64,000 nt of DNA from Cytophagaceae bacterium (GCA_017984215.1 JAGOAA010000003.1:1-64000), one strand, 5' to 3'; positions 1 to 8,405 are shown, counted from the stretch's first letter. Notes: generated from the sequence alone by a model not told the origin. Program-made: numbers and translations.

Positions 1-9
1 CTCGTTTTG

Positions 10-82
10 AGCGAAAGACGGGGTTCGAACCCGCGACCTCGACCTTGGCAAGGTCGCGCTCTACCAGCTGAGCTACTTTCGC
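10..82 (-). tRNA. tRNA-Gly (anticodon GCC)
   Basis: Read on the minus strand this is a complete 73-nt cloverleaf. The 7-bp acceptor stem is GCGAAAG with CTTTCGC, the D stem GCTC/GAGC, the anticodon stem CGACC/GGTCG with loop TTGCCAA (anticodon GCC, glycine), and the T arm has loop TTCGAAC. The discriminator base is T and no CCA is encoded, so CCA must be added after transcription. A good Bacteroidota promoter lies just upstream. Confidence 0.96.
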
Positions 83-94
83 GTTTTGTGGGTA

Positions 95-125
95 CAAAAG
101 TAGAACCTTAAAGTTATTTATGCAA
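95..125 (-). promoter_or_regulatory. Promoter of tRNA-Gly
   Basis: On the minus strand a TTG (123-125) is followed after 20 nt by TACTTTTG (95-102), a perfect match to the Bacteroidota primary sigma pattern TTG-N17-23-TAnnTTTG. The -7 box ends 12 nt before the mature tRNA 5' end, a fitting distance for a short leader. Confidence 0.75.
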
Positions 126-156
126 GACCTAAGGCAAAAATTCCTTAAAAAATCTT

Positions 157-164
157 TATTTTTG
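157..164 (+). promoter_or_regulatory. -7 box upstream of the Lrp/AsnC gene
   Basis: TATTTTTG matches TAnnTTTG and sits 17 nt upstream of the ATG at 182. I see no convincing TTG at the -33 position, so only the -7 element is supported. Confidence 0.45.
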
Positions 165-181
165 TTTTTTCAAATCAACAA

Positions 182-652
182 ATGAGCATCACCAAACTAG
201 ATCAGATTGATCATAAATTATTGGAAATCCTTCAGCAAAATGCGAAGATTACCAATGCCCAATTATCCAAAGAAATTGGTTTATCGCCGGCTCCAACCTT
301 GGAACGCGTGAAGAAATTAGAGGCTTTGGGCATCATTCAAAGCTATCATGCGCAGGTAGATCGCGATAAAATCGGTTTGGGGGTAAGCACGTTTGTAACA
401 GTGACATTGACGGGCCACAAGAAGCAGGTAACGGAGTCTTTCGTGCGTCAAATCAACCAAATTCCCGAAGTGATCGAGTGTCACCACGTGACAGGTTCGG
501 GGGATTTTATGTTGAAAATTATCTCAAAAGATATTTCTACCTACCAAAAATTGATGTTGGAAAAAATCAACGAAATCGAAGAAGTAGCCGCTACTTCCAC
601 GATGGTGATCCTCTCTAGCTTCAAAGAAAGCAAGGTTTTACCTATTCCTTGA
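182..652 (+). CDS. Lrp/AsnC family transcriptional regulator
   Basis: A 156-residue protein with the standard two-part Lrp/AsnC layout. Residues about 5-65 form the winged helix-turn-helix (LDQIDHKLLEILQQNAKITN followed by LSKEIGLSPAPTLERVKKLE). Residues about 70-145 form the RAM effector and oligomerisation domain (VIECHHVTGSGDFMLKIISK). The family regulates amino-acid and general metabolism as ligand-responsive octamers; the effector cannot be read from the sequence. Length is normal. The gene stands alone, convergent with tgt only 3 nt away, so it gives no operon context. A-rich leader and a TAnnTTTG box support the ATG chosen. Confidence 0.93.
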   Translation: MSITKLDQIDHKLLEILQQNAKITNAQLSKEIGLSPAPTLERVKKLEALGIIQSYHAQVDRDKIGLGVSTFVTVTLTGHKKQVTESFVRQINQIPEVIECHHVTGSGDFMLKIISKDISTYQKLMLEKINEIEEVAATSTMVILSSFKESKVLPIP

Positions 653-655
653 TGC

Positions 656-1789
656 TTATAAGCGGTTCATAAACTGCGGAATCATCCGATTTTTCCATGC
701 GGTAAACGTGCCTGCTTGAATTTCCTTGCGGGCCTCGCCAACCATCCATAGGTAAAAACGAAGATTAAATACACTTGCAATCATCGGCCCCAAAAGCTCT
801 TCACAGCGCACCAGGTGGCGTAAATAAGCTTTGGTATATTGACCATGGATATCTTCCGCGAAGAATGGGTCGATGACCGAAAAGTCCTTTTTCCACTTTT
901 CGTTACGGATATTGATAAAGCCCTGTGTCGTGAAAATCATGCCATTTCGAGCATTCCGTGTAGGCATTACACAATCAAACATATCGATTCCGAGCGCAAT
1001 TCCTTCCAAAATATTCGCCGGCGTACCCACACCCATCAAATAACGAGGCTTGTCTTTCGGTAAAATATCAGTCACCTCATCGGCCATTTTATACATATCT
1101 TCCACAGGTTCTCCCACCGAAAGTCCACCGATTGCATTACCAAAGGCCCCTTTGGAGGCAATGTATTCCGCGGAAACTTTACGTAAATCGGAGTAAACGC
1201 TTCCCTGAACAATCGGGAATAATGCTTGATTATAGCCGTATTTAGGCGTTGTTTCATCAAAACGGGTGATGCAACGGTCTAGCCAGCGGTGCGTCATGTC
1301 CATCGACTTGCGCGCATATTCGTAGGTACATGGGTAAGGCGTACATTCGTCAAAAGCCATCATGATATCGGCGCCAATCGTGCGCTGAATATCCATCACG
1401 CCTTCTGGGTTGAAAAAGTGTGTACTGCCGTCGATGTGCGACTTGAATTTGACGCCTTCTTCTTGGATTTTCCGACCGGTTCCTGCCAACGAATAGACTT
1501 GGTAGCCACCTGAATCGGTTAAGATGGGTTTATCCCAACCGTTGAATTTATGCAATCCGCCCGCCGCTTCGATGACATCGAGGCCGGGTCTGAGGTATAA
1601 ATGGTAGGTATTTCCCAAAATGATTTGGGCATTGATGGGTTTTGATAATTCGGAAATGTGAACCGCTTTTACGGTGCCCGCGGTACCCACCGGCATGAAA
1701 ATGGGTGTTTCAATCACCCCGTGATCGGTCTCTAATTTCCCTGCCCGTGCTTTGGAATTCGGGTCTAACTTTTCAATTTCGAACTTCAT
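656..1789 (-). CDS. tgt: tRNA-guanine transglycosylase (queuosine pathway)
   Basis: A 377-residue Tgt, the enzyme that exchanges guanine-34 for preQ1 in GUN-anticodon tRNAs. Recognisable blocks are GNTYHLYLRPG, LTDSGGYQVYSLAG (general acid/base Asp), GGLSVGEP, and GIDMFDCVMPTRNARNG carrying the nucleophilic Asp. The length is normal for bacterial Tgt. The C-terminal zinc site is altered: where the family usually has C-x-C-x2-C this protein reads DPFFAEDIHGQYTKAYLRHL with no cysteine, and the later zinc-ligand histidine is Phe (SVFNLRFY). A TACCTTTG box sits 4 nt before the ATG, so the mRNA may be leaderless. The gene is convergent with the Lrp-type regulator. Confidence 0.93.
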   Translation of the reverse strand: MKFEIEKLDPNSKARAGKLETDHGVIETPIFMPVGTAGTVKAVHISELSKPINAQIILGNTYHLYLRPGLDVIEAAGGLHKFNGWDKPILTDSGGYQVYSLAGTGRKIQEEGVKFKSHIDGSTHFFNPEGVMDIQRTIGADIMMAFDECTPYPCTYEYARKSMDMTHRWLDRCITRFDETTPKYGYNQALFPIVQGSVYSDLRKVSAEYIASKGAFGNAIGGLSVGEPVEDMYKMADEVTDILPKDKPRYLMGVGTPANILEGIALGIDMFDCVMPTRNARNGMIFTTQGFINIRNEKWKKDFSVIDPFFAEDIHGQYTKAYLRHLVRCEELLGPMIASVFNLRFYLWMVGEARKEIQAGTFTAWKNRMIPQFMNRL

Positions 1790-1793
1790 GCGG

Positions 1794-1801
1794 CAAAGGT
1801 A
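1794..1801 (-). promoter_or_regulatory. -7 box immediately upstream of tgt
   Basis: On the minus strand TACCTTTG matches TAnnTTTG exactly and ends 4 nt before the tgt ATG. This would put the transcription start at or next to the start codon. No TTG is found at the expected -33 spacing. Confidence 0.45.
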
Positions 1802-1825
1802 CGAAAATAGTCACAAGTCGCTAGT

Positions 1826-2180
1826 CACTAGTCCGGAGGGAAATAGTCCGGAGTCTGAAGTCCGAAGGGGATTGTAGAGACGCGATACCTCGCGTCTAAT
1901 TGGGTAGGTATTGTAGAGACGCGATACCTCGCGTCTAATTCTTTTTTAGTATAACCCTAGGCTTCAGCCTAGGGAATCGACGCTGAAAAAGCGTCTCAAA
2001 CTTTGGCAATCCTGAAAGGTTTGCCAAAGAGTCTGCAGTATCGCGTCTCTACATGCTGATTGGCAATCCTGAAAGGTTTGCCAAAGATGCGCAGGTTCAC
2101 GTCTCTACAGCCTGGGAACTAGACGCGAAGTATCGCGTCTCTACATGTTCTTTGGCAATCCTGAAAAGTTTGCCAAAGAG
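1826..2180. repeat. Mosaic hairpin repeat array, locus 1
   Basis: The tgt-ThuA gap holds no gene and is packed with motifs that recur in the window. Unit E (direct repeat of AGTCCGGAG) is at 1830-1853. Unit A hairpins (AGACGCGA/TCGCGTCT around a 4-nt loop) are at 1878-1897, 1917-1936 and 2121-2140, with partial copies near 2035 and 2100. Unit D (CCCTAGGC-ttca-GCCTAGGG) is at 1955-1974. Unit C (GACGC/GCGTC) is at about 1979-1995. Unit B (CTTTGGCAA/TTGCCAAAG) is at 2001-2029, about 2059-2086 and 2150-2178. Units D, C and B follow each other directly and form a composite. Confidence 0.85.
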
Positions 2181-2231
2181 TCTGTCCAAAGCTTTCCCCA
2201 CCTCTTCACTCTTAATTCTTACCTCTTACCT

Positions 2232-5200
2232 CTACTCCACCTTCATCACCCCATTCATAATCCGCCAGTGTCCCGGGAAGGTACATAAGAACGGATAATT
2301 ACCCGGTACGCTCGGTGCTTTGAAAACCACTTTCACGCGGCCATCGGATTCAACCAAAGGTGTAAATGCCAATACTTCTGGCATCGAAGGAATGTAGTTT
2401 TTCGCTGCGCCATCCGCCGCCGTGATCATCTTATCTGCCGCCAAACCAATTTTTTCTTGGCTTCCCAAAGCGCCTAATACCCAGTTGTGCTGCATCGCAT
2501 CGACGTTTTCAAAAATTAATTCCACCGTCGCACCTGCCGGAACCTTGAATTCCGCCGGGCTGTACTTCATCGCTTCCTTGATCGTTTGAATCGTGATCTT
2601 AACGACATTGCCTTTGGCAGCGCTACTCGGAATTTCAATCTTCCAAGCATTCGCCAAACGCTCCCACATAACTAAATCTTGTGGACGAACTAATTCCGCC
2701 AAAGCCATAAAATAGGCCTTGCTTTCATCACTTAATTCCGCAGATCGCTTCACATTCCATGTGCCAGCGGCTCCTTTCAACGCGACGCCCATGGCCTCAC
2801 TTTCAGGATTTCCGATCAATTGCAAATAGCCTACAACCTGGTTGCCTGTCCACTCCGTAGCGCCAGCACGGAAGATTTTTTCCACCATGTAAGTAGATAA
2901 AGTCGTCGTGTTATTGACCGTAATGGCTTGTCGGTAAGCATTATTTCCCCGGTTCGATTCCGCAATTGTTGCCTTCGGATCCAAGGCAATTTCCATGGTA
3001 TAGTTGCCCGCGGTTTCTGCGGTCCAACCTAAATTTCCGGTCCATGGACCATTGTTTCCTTTGATAACCGAAATCGTTTCTCCTGGTGCTATGCCATCCT
3101 TGAAGGTATACGATTCCATGTCGATCCGACTACCCATTCCCTCAATTTTAATGTTCATAGGTACCGGAATTTCTTTCGCCAATGCCTGCGTTCCGCGGTT
3201 TTTAACCCGAATAACAAAGCTTGCTCCTTCACGTAATTTGAAGTTTCCACCTTTCACTTGTACTTCTTCTACAACTAAATCGATGCCGTTGGTCGACCCA
3301 TCTACCGATGGATTTTTCAAGTCTTTCGCTAATTTCTCCGCGACTGTTTGTGCCGATTTCGCTCCTTCCGTACGGATGATTCCTTCGATGCGTTTTTGGT
3401 TTGCCGACATCGCCCAAGCCGTCAAGGCATCGGGGATCCATCGGTCCTCATTTTGTTGGCTTGCTGCAATTTTCTTCATCACAGCTGCGTCAATGGTTGG
3501 ACTGTTTGGCATCTCGCTCAATGCCAAAATGGAATTTAAAACAACCAACGAATCTCGGTCATTCAATAAGCCATTGAATAAAATCGCTTTCGCTCCAGCC
3601 TCCGTACGAGGCAATACTTGCACCGCTTGCTTACGTACCGCAGCACTGCGATGACGTAGTGCTTTAACAGTTACATCGAATGGCAATGCGTTTAAGCCTT
3701 CCAAGGTGCGCAAGGCATGAATCGCTCCCGGTGCTAATCCAATTTCATCCACTTTTGCCGATGAAACAAGTGCCACCAAGGCAGGAACCACATCTTTATT
3801 ACCACGCTCAACCAATAATCGCTGAGCCGTCAAGCGCCAGAATAAGTTATTATTTGATAAGGCTGCTACGCATCCCGCTGGCGTGCTTAAATCCGCGGGT
3901 GTATATGCTGGTGCTTTGTTGTATCCAATGCGGTAAATACGACCATGCGTGAAATCACGCAAATCCGTATCATAAGCATTACCGCCACCGTTTTTAAATC
4001 CTTGTGGAACCGGGTTGTGCTGGATGATGTACGAATACCAGTCGGCGACCCAAACAGCTCCATCCGGACCTACTTGTGCAAACACGGGGGACACCCATTC
4101 GTCTGCTCCAGCCATTAAATTATACGCTTCTTGGTCACTGAAATCAGAGCCTTTGGCAACTTGTCGGTTCTGATGAATCACGTGTCCTGTTGGTTCCGAA
4201 ACAAAGGCGATTTGATTCCAATAGCTCTTTGGAAAGGCCCTCGCCGTGTAAAAATTATGTCCTGCTGCTGCGGTAAACCCACCAAAAACGTCCACTTGGC
4301 GCACCTTTTGCGTGATTGTCCGCATGTCTTTGTGCGTATCCGTATTTTTGGAACCGTTCAAGGACATCGGCGCATGCCAGATGTTGCGATGGGGAATGGG
4401 CATGTACCAACCGTGTGCATTGTTGGCCGTTGAACCAAACACATCTCCTGCTTCATTGAAATCAAATCCCCAGGTATTGTTTGAGGTTGTTGTCATGTGC
4501 TCCATTTTCGAACCATCGGGTTTGAAACGGAAGAATGCCTGTGCAAATTGCAAGGAATCCGAACCCACTTTTCCTTTGTATCCGGAATATCCGATACATC
4601 CCCAAATCCAGTTGTCAAATCCATAATGTAGATTCGATGGACCTGCGTGCGTATCGCCTGTGCCAAAACCCGTGAACAAAATCTTGCGTTCGTCGGCCTT
4701 GTCGTCGCCATTCGTATCCTTCAAGAAAATCATGTGGGGCGCCTGCGAAATAATCATCCCGCCATTCGCAAAAACCATGCCGGTTGGGATACTCAAACCA
4801 TCCGCCCATTTGGTAAATTTATCCGCTTTCCCATCCTTATTCGTGTCTTCACAAAGCAAGATGTAATCGCTTCCGCCTGTTTCTTTTCGCTCGTTCGGGT
4901 AATCTTTGGTAATTAACACGTATAGACGACCCTTGTGATCCCAAGCCATCGCAATCGGGTGCATGACATTCGGTTCTGCCGCAAATAATTGTAGGTTGAA
5001 ATCAACGGGAACCTGAATGAATTTGGCTGATTCCTCCGGGCTCAGGGGCAATTGTTGCAATTGAGCGCCTTCGCGTTTCTCGTAATTCGGCAAATTTGCC
5101 TCGCGGTATTTCAAGGTTGGCAAGTTGAGTGCTGCCAAAATTGCCCGCTTCTCTGGACCTACGGCATGCAAAATTCCTTGCGTAATCAAGTCTTGAAAAC

Positions 5201-5837
5201 CGGTCGTATTCCACGTTCTTTCATCGTGGCCATAAGCCGTGTAAAATACGTTTCCTTTCCCAAAAGTGCGCGCCCACGTATAGGGTTCTGTCTTTGCGCC
5301 GGGTTTATCTTTGGCCTGCTCCGGCCCAATGATCCGACTTTGCCAAATCTGATTGTCTGGCTGTAAATAGGCGTGTAAATACGTCTCGTCCACGGTCTTA
5401 ATTTGGACGTTTGTATTCGCCTCGTTTTTCACGCGGATCGAATCCATGCCATGGCGCCAAAATTGCCCGCCCACCATCTTCACAAATTCCTTCGAATTAC
5501 GGAAGTTGAAAGATGCACAGTGTATCGCCACCAAGCCGTGGCCGGTTGCCACATACCCCAATAACGCATTTTCCTGCGCGGCTGGAATCGAATCGTGATT
5601 CGCATAAATGATCAAGGCGTCGAACTTATTCAAGTATTGCGGATTCAAATCTTTCAACGATTCCGTATAGGTGATGTTCATTCCTTTGACACCCACCGCC
5701 GACTGCAATGCCGGCAAGCGATCAAATGGTTTGTGGTGTCCCTTATCTCCCAAAAAGAGGAGTTCTAGTCGGCGCCCGGTCTGAGCATTCAACGTTATTT
5801 GAGACAATAAAAGGCAGGCAATCAGCAATAAACGCAT
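2232..5837 (-). CDS. Secreted ThuA / beta-propeller dehydrogenase / CARDB / cupredoxin fusion
   Basis: A 1201-residue exported protein. In order: signal peptide (1-19, ending LNAQ); ThuA-like domain (about 24-232; ANHDS, VAIHCAS, TWARTFGKGNVFYTAYGHDE); a six-bladed sorbosone/PVC-type membrane-bound dehydrogenase propeller (about 275-665, with DxNxDGxAD-like loops such as EDTNKDGKADKF); HEAT-like helices (about 675-830); a CARDB Ig-like domain (about 845-965); and an azurin-like cupredoxin (about 1077-1201). The cupredoxin shows type-1 copper ligands: His in MQHNW, Cys and His in FLCTFPGHW, and a downstream Met in RIMNGVM. Many propeller dehydrogenases of this kind end in a c-type haem domain; I see no CxxCH here, so copper may take that role. 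It is 3 nt downstream of the Gfo/Idh gene, in one operon. I infer periplasmic sugar or polyol oxidation; the substrate is unknown. Confidence 0.85.
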   Translation of the reverse strand: MRLLLIACLLLSQITLNAQTGRRLELLFLGDKGHHKPFDRLPALQSAVGVKGMNITYTESLKDLNPQYLNKFDALIIYANHDSIPAAQENALLGYVATGHGLVAIHCASFNFRNSKEFVKMVGGQFWRHGMDSIRVKNEANTNVQIKTVDETYLHAYLQPDNQIWQSRIIGPEQAKDKPGAKTEPYTWARTFGKGNVFYTAYGHDERTWNTTGFQDLITQGILHAVGPEKRAILAALNLPTLKYREANLPNYEKREGAQLQQLPLSPEESAKFIQVPVDFNLQLFAAEPNVMHPIAMAWDHKGRLYVLITKDYPNERKETGGSDYILLCEDTNKDGKADKFTKWADGLSIPTGMVFANGGMIISQAPHMIFLKDTNGDDKADERKILFTGFGTGDTHAGPSNLHYGFDNWIWGCIGYSGYKGKVGSDSLQFAQAFFRFKPDGSKMEHMTTTSNNTWGFDFNEAGDVFGSTANNAHGWYMPIPHRNIWHAPMSLNGSKNTDTHKDMRTITQKVRQVDVFGGFTAAAGHNFYTARAFPKSYWNQIAFVSEPTGHVIHQNRQVAKGSDFSDQEAYNLMAGADEWVSPVFAQVGPDGAVWVADWYSYIIQHNPVPQGFKNGGGNAYDTDLRDFTHGRIYRIGYNKAPAYTPADLSTPAGCVAALSNNNLFWRLTAQRLLVERGNKDVVPALVALVSSAKVDEIGLAPGAIHALRTLEGLNALPFDVTVKALRHRSAAVRKQAVQVLPRTEAGAKAILFNGLLNDRDSLVVLNSILALSEMPNSPTIDAAVMKKIAASQQNEDRWIPDALTAWAMSANQKRIEGIIRTEGAKSAQTVAEKLAKDLKNPSVDGSTNGIDLVVEEVQVKGGNFKLREGASFVIRVKNRGTQALAKEIPVPMNIKIEGMGSRIDMESYTFKDGIAPGETISVIKGNNGPWTGNLGWTAETAGNYTMEIALDPKATIAESNRGNNAYRQAITVNNTTTLSTYMVEKIFRAGATEWTGNQVVGYLQLIGNPESEAMGVALKGAAGTWNVKRSAELSDESKAYFMALAELVRPQDLVMWERLANAWKIEIPSSAAKGNVVKITIQTIKEAMKYSPAEFKVPAGATVELIFENVDAMQHNWVLGALGSQEKIGLAADKMITAADGAAKNYIPSMPEVLAFTPLVESDGRVKVVFKAPSVPGNYPFLCTFPGHWRIMNGVMKVE

Positions 5838-5840
5838 GGC

Positions 5841-6953
5841 TTAAAATTTAGGTATTTCAATGATTTTACCACCTTGTAGGGCAGATTCGTGGGCTAAAAT
5901 GCCGACAGAAGTCCAGTTGGCCGAAGCTGGTGCATTCGGGAATGGATCGCGATCCGCGGCCAAAGCTTGTAGGAATTCGTTCACCAAATGTGGGTGAGAA
6001 CCACCGTGTCCGCCCCCTTGGGTGAAGGATAAGTGTGTATTGTCATCCTCGTCGTAGACACCTTTGGTGGTGAATTTTTGGATTTCTTCCGGTAAATAAT
6101 GGGCGAAATCAGGCGTAGGAACTTTCGATGGAATTTCGGGCTCCGGTTTTTTGGCCGTGTGAACGACCAATTCTTCTCCTTCGATTAACGGCCATTCGAC
6201 CGACTTTTTGGAACCGTAAACCTCGAAACTTTCGCGGTATTGGCGAGCTACATCGAACAGCGAACGGTACACCATGGCACTTAAATCCGAATCACGGAAT
6301 TTGATGTGCGCAGATTCTACGGCAAATGGCGAATTGTAATGCTGGATCAGCTCCTCACGGATCGTTCCTGAACCGAAACATGACACGTATTCAGCCTCCA
6401 AACGTAATAAACCAGCTACCGGACCTACGCAGTGCGTCGCGTAATGCATGGGAGGTAAACCTGGCCAATAATCCGGCCAGCCGTCCATGTCTTGTTGGTG
6501 AGATGCCTTCAGGAACTGAATTTTCCCTAATTCGCCTTTCTCATAAAGTTCTTTGATGTATAAAAATTCGCGGGCATAGACCACGGTTTCCATCATCATG
6601 TATTTTTTCCCCATGCGTTTGCTCGCTTCCACAATCGCCTTGCATTCTTCCACGGTTGTTGCCATGGGAACCGTACAAGCCACGTGTTTTCCAGCGTTCA
6701 AGGCCTTCAAGGTTTGTTCAGCGTGTAAGTGAATGGGCGAGTTGATGTGCACGACATCTACGTTGGGGTCTTGAATCAATTTCTCAAAATCCGTGTAACG
6801 GGTTTCGATGCCGTATGCATCGCCGATTGAATTGAGTTTTTCTTCGTTTCGTTGGCAAATGGCATACATATTTGCCAAAGGATGTTTCAGATAAATGGGA
6901 ATGAATTCCGCTCCAAATCCCAGGCCGACGATGGCTACGTTGTATTTTTTCAT
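5841..6953 (-). CDS. Gfo/Idh/MocA family oxidoreductase
   Basis: A 370-residue cytoplasmic NAD(P)-dependent sugar oxidoreductase. An N-terminal Rossmann fold (about 4-125, VGLGFGAEF dinucleotide loop) is followed by the alpha/beta C-terminal domain (about 130-340). The usual EKP motif that carries the catalytic lysine is replaced by GKHVACTVPMAT, with no Lys. The downstream segment HYATHCVGPVAGLLRL occupies the place of the usual GGxxxDxxxH region. A histidine/glycine-rich stretch (SFTQGGGHGGSHPHL) precedes the last helix. Only 3 nt separate its stop from the ThuA-propeller start, so the two are almost certainly co-transcribed. ThuB of trehalose catabolism belongs to this family and ThuA is its partner, which supports a keto-sugar pathway, but the substrate is not shown. 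Confidence 0.88.
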   Translation of the reverse strand: MKKYNVAIVGLGFGAEFIPIYLKHPLANMYAICQRNEEKLNSIGDAYGIETRYTDFEKLIQDPNVDVVHINSPIHLHAEQTLKALNAGKHVACTVPMATTVEECKAIVEASKRMGKKYMMMETVVYAREFLYIKELYEKGELGKIQFLKASHQQDMDGWPDYWPGLPPMHYATHCVGPVAGLLRLEAEYVSCFGSGTIREELIQHYNSPFAVESAHIKFRDSDLSAMVYRSLFDVARQYRESFEVYGSKKSVEWPLIEGEELVVHTAKKPEPEIPSKVPTPDFAHYLPEEIQKFTTKGVYDEDDNTHLSFTQGGGHGGSHPHLVNEFLQALAADRDPFPNAPASANWTSVGILAHESALQGGKIIEIPKF

Positions 6954-6989
6954 AGGTTTAGGTTATGCTGCGCTGCGCGCATTATTTTT

Positions 6990-7219
6990 ATTAGGTAGAG
7001 ACGCGATACCTCGTGTCTAGTTTTTATTTTTCACTCATCACGAATCGACGCTGAAAAAGCGTCTCAAACTTTGGCAAACCTGTAAGGATTGCCAAAGAGC
7101 TGTTTAACACACGATACCTCGCGTCTATTTCTTTTTCAATATAACCCTAGGCTTCAGCCTAGGGAATCGACGCTGAAAAAGCGTCTCAAACTTTGGCAAA
7201 CCTGTAAGGATTGCCAAAG
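6990..7219. repeat. Mosaic hairpin repeat array, locus 2
   Basis: This fills the gap between the Gfo/Idh start and the epimerase stop and contains no gene. Unit A is at 6999-7018 with one arm base changed (TCGTGTCT). Unit C is at about 7047-7063 and unit B at 7069-7097. A degenerate unit A half follows near 7106-7123. Then comes a full D-C-B composite: D 7145-7164, C about 7169-7185, B 7191-7219. The two B copies have the inner bases in the reverse-complement orientation relative to locus 1 (CCTgtaAGG). Confidence 0.83.
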
Positions 7220-7224
7220 AGCAA

Positions 7225-8055
7225 TTAGCCGATCGACATCAAATACCGATACGACTCACGGATCAATTCCCGCTCACTCTCAAACATTTTACGCCAAATA
7301 TGTGCTGCCGGCAGTTTCATCCCAAAGGATTCGACAACGATCCAACCTTGGTAATTCAATTCATCTAAAGTAAGGAGGAGTCCGGCAATATCTACCTGCC
7401 CCTGTCCTAAAATTCCACGGGTGCTTTCGGAAATTTGGATGTGGGGTGTTTTATTGGCGATGCGTTTCAATGCTTCGGAGGTGTTTTTTTCCTCGATGTT
7501 GGCATGAAAAGTATCGTACATGATGCGCACATTTGGATGGTCGATTTTTCCCACCAAGGCATATAATTCATCCGCACAGGATACCAAATAACTCTCAAAA
7601 CGATTCAGGTATTCGAGGCAAATCGTGATGTTTTTTTCTGCGGCGTAGTTGGCCGCTTCCGTGACGCCATCCACAGCCCAATTGATTTCTTGTTCCGTCG
7701 CGGGCTTCCCGGTAAAGACTCCTAAAGCGGAGTGTATCGGTCCAGAAAGATAGGGGGAACCTAAATATGCTGCGATGTCAATAGTGGCTTTGATGTAATC
7801 CAAACCCGCTTTTCGAACGGCAGGATCTGGTGAAATTAGGTTCTCGCTGGGCCCTGCAATACCACAGGCAAAAATCTGTAAGCCTAGTCGGTTGGCCTCA
7901 TTTTTCCAGGCCTCCCAATGCGCTAAATCCGTGTTGAATATAGGTATTTCGATTCCTTGATAGCCGGTTTCGGCGATAAAGGCTAATTCGGATAATACGT
8001 TTTGATCCATCTCCGGCCCGAAAACGAGCAGGTTCATCGCGATGGGGTGTTTCAT
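7225..8055 (-). CDS. Sugar epimerase of the tagatose/psicose 3-epimerase-like family
   Basis: A 276-residue xylose-isomerase-like TIM barrel without a signal peptide. The four metal and catalytic positions of D-tagatose 3-epimerases can be picked out: Glu in ITICLEYLNRFE, Asp and His in MYDTFHANIEE, His in HIQISESTRGILG, and Glu in WIVVESFG. The RGILGQGQVD segment matches the loop that normally reads RGxxGxGxVD in this family. Length is normal. It lies upstream of the Gfo/Idh and ThuA-propeller genes on the same strand but is separated by a repeat array of about 270 nt, so co-transcription is possible but not assured. Isomerisation or epimerisation of a keto-sugar fits the neighbours; hydroxypyruvate isomerase activity is an alternative. 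Confidence 0.85.
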   Translation of the reverse strand: MKHPIAMNLLVFGPEMDQNVLSELAFIAETGYQGIEIPIFNTDLAHWEAWKNEANRLGLQIFACGIAGPSENLISPDPAVRKAGLDYIKATIDIAAYLGSPYLSGPIHSALGVFTGKPATEQEINWAVDGVTEAANYAAEKNITICLEYLNRFESYLVSCADELYALVGKIDHPNVRIMYDTFHANIEEKNTSEALKRIANKTPHIQISESTRGILGQGQVDIAGLLLTLDELNYQGWIVVESFGMKLPAAHIWRKMFESERELIRESYRYLMSIG

Positions 8056-8091
8056 GTTGAATAGGTTTGCGGGGCAATATAATAAATTTCA

Positions 8092-8167
8092 CCTTAACCT
8101 TTGGCAATCCTCCAAGGTTTGCCAAAGGTAGTTCGTTTAACGCAAAGTGTTTATTCGATTATTGATT
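8092..8167 (+). repeat. 76-bp interspersed repeat, copy 1
   Basis: Starts with CCTTAACC, contains a unit B hairpin (8099-8127, CTTTGGCAA/TTGCCAAAG) and ends in TTTATTCGATTATTGATT. The same arrangement recurs at 39486-39561 with only a few differences clustered in the middle, so the repeat extends well beyond the hairpin. Confidence 0.85.
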
Positions 8168-8179
8168 GAAATGGATGTT

Positions 8180-8405
8180 TTGTAGAGACGCGATACTTCG
8201 CGTCTACTAGACACCTGACATTGGACGTAAGATGTTGGTAGTTTTTTTAGACGCGAGGTATCGCGTCTCTACAGTTTGTGGTTTTTAGACGCGAGGTATC
8301 GCGTCTCTACAGCCTAGGGAAATCGACGCAGAAAAAGCGTCTCAAACTTTGGCAATCCTGGAAGGTTTGCCAAAGAGAAAACAGACGCGAGGTATCGCGT
8401 CTCTA
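8180..8405. repeat. Mosaic hairpin repeat array, locus 3
   Basis: No gene lies between 8056 and 8402. Besides the 76-bp repeat this stretch holds unit A hairpins at 8186-8205, 8249-8268, 8287-8306 and 8383-8402, a half unit D near 8311-8318, unit C about 8324-8341 and unit B at 8347-8375. The last three A copies are in the opposite orientation to the first. The flank of the final A copy contains the TAG stop codon of the adjacent thioredoxin-like gene (8403-8405). Confidence 0.83.

Noticed and set aside
1826-2180. Possible CRISPR array
   Set aside because: Repeats are several different hairpins at irregular spacing with no unique spacers of even length and no cas genes nearby.
2053-2298. 81-codon plus-strand frame in repeat locus 1
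   Set aside because: Consists of repeat units A and B plus the antisense end of the ThuA-propeller gene; no family likeness.
2232-5837. c-type haem (CxxCH) in the ThuA-propeller protein
   Set aside because: Scanned the protein for CxxCH and found none; the redox domain is cupredoxin-like instead.
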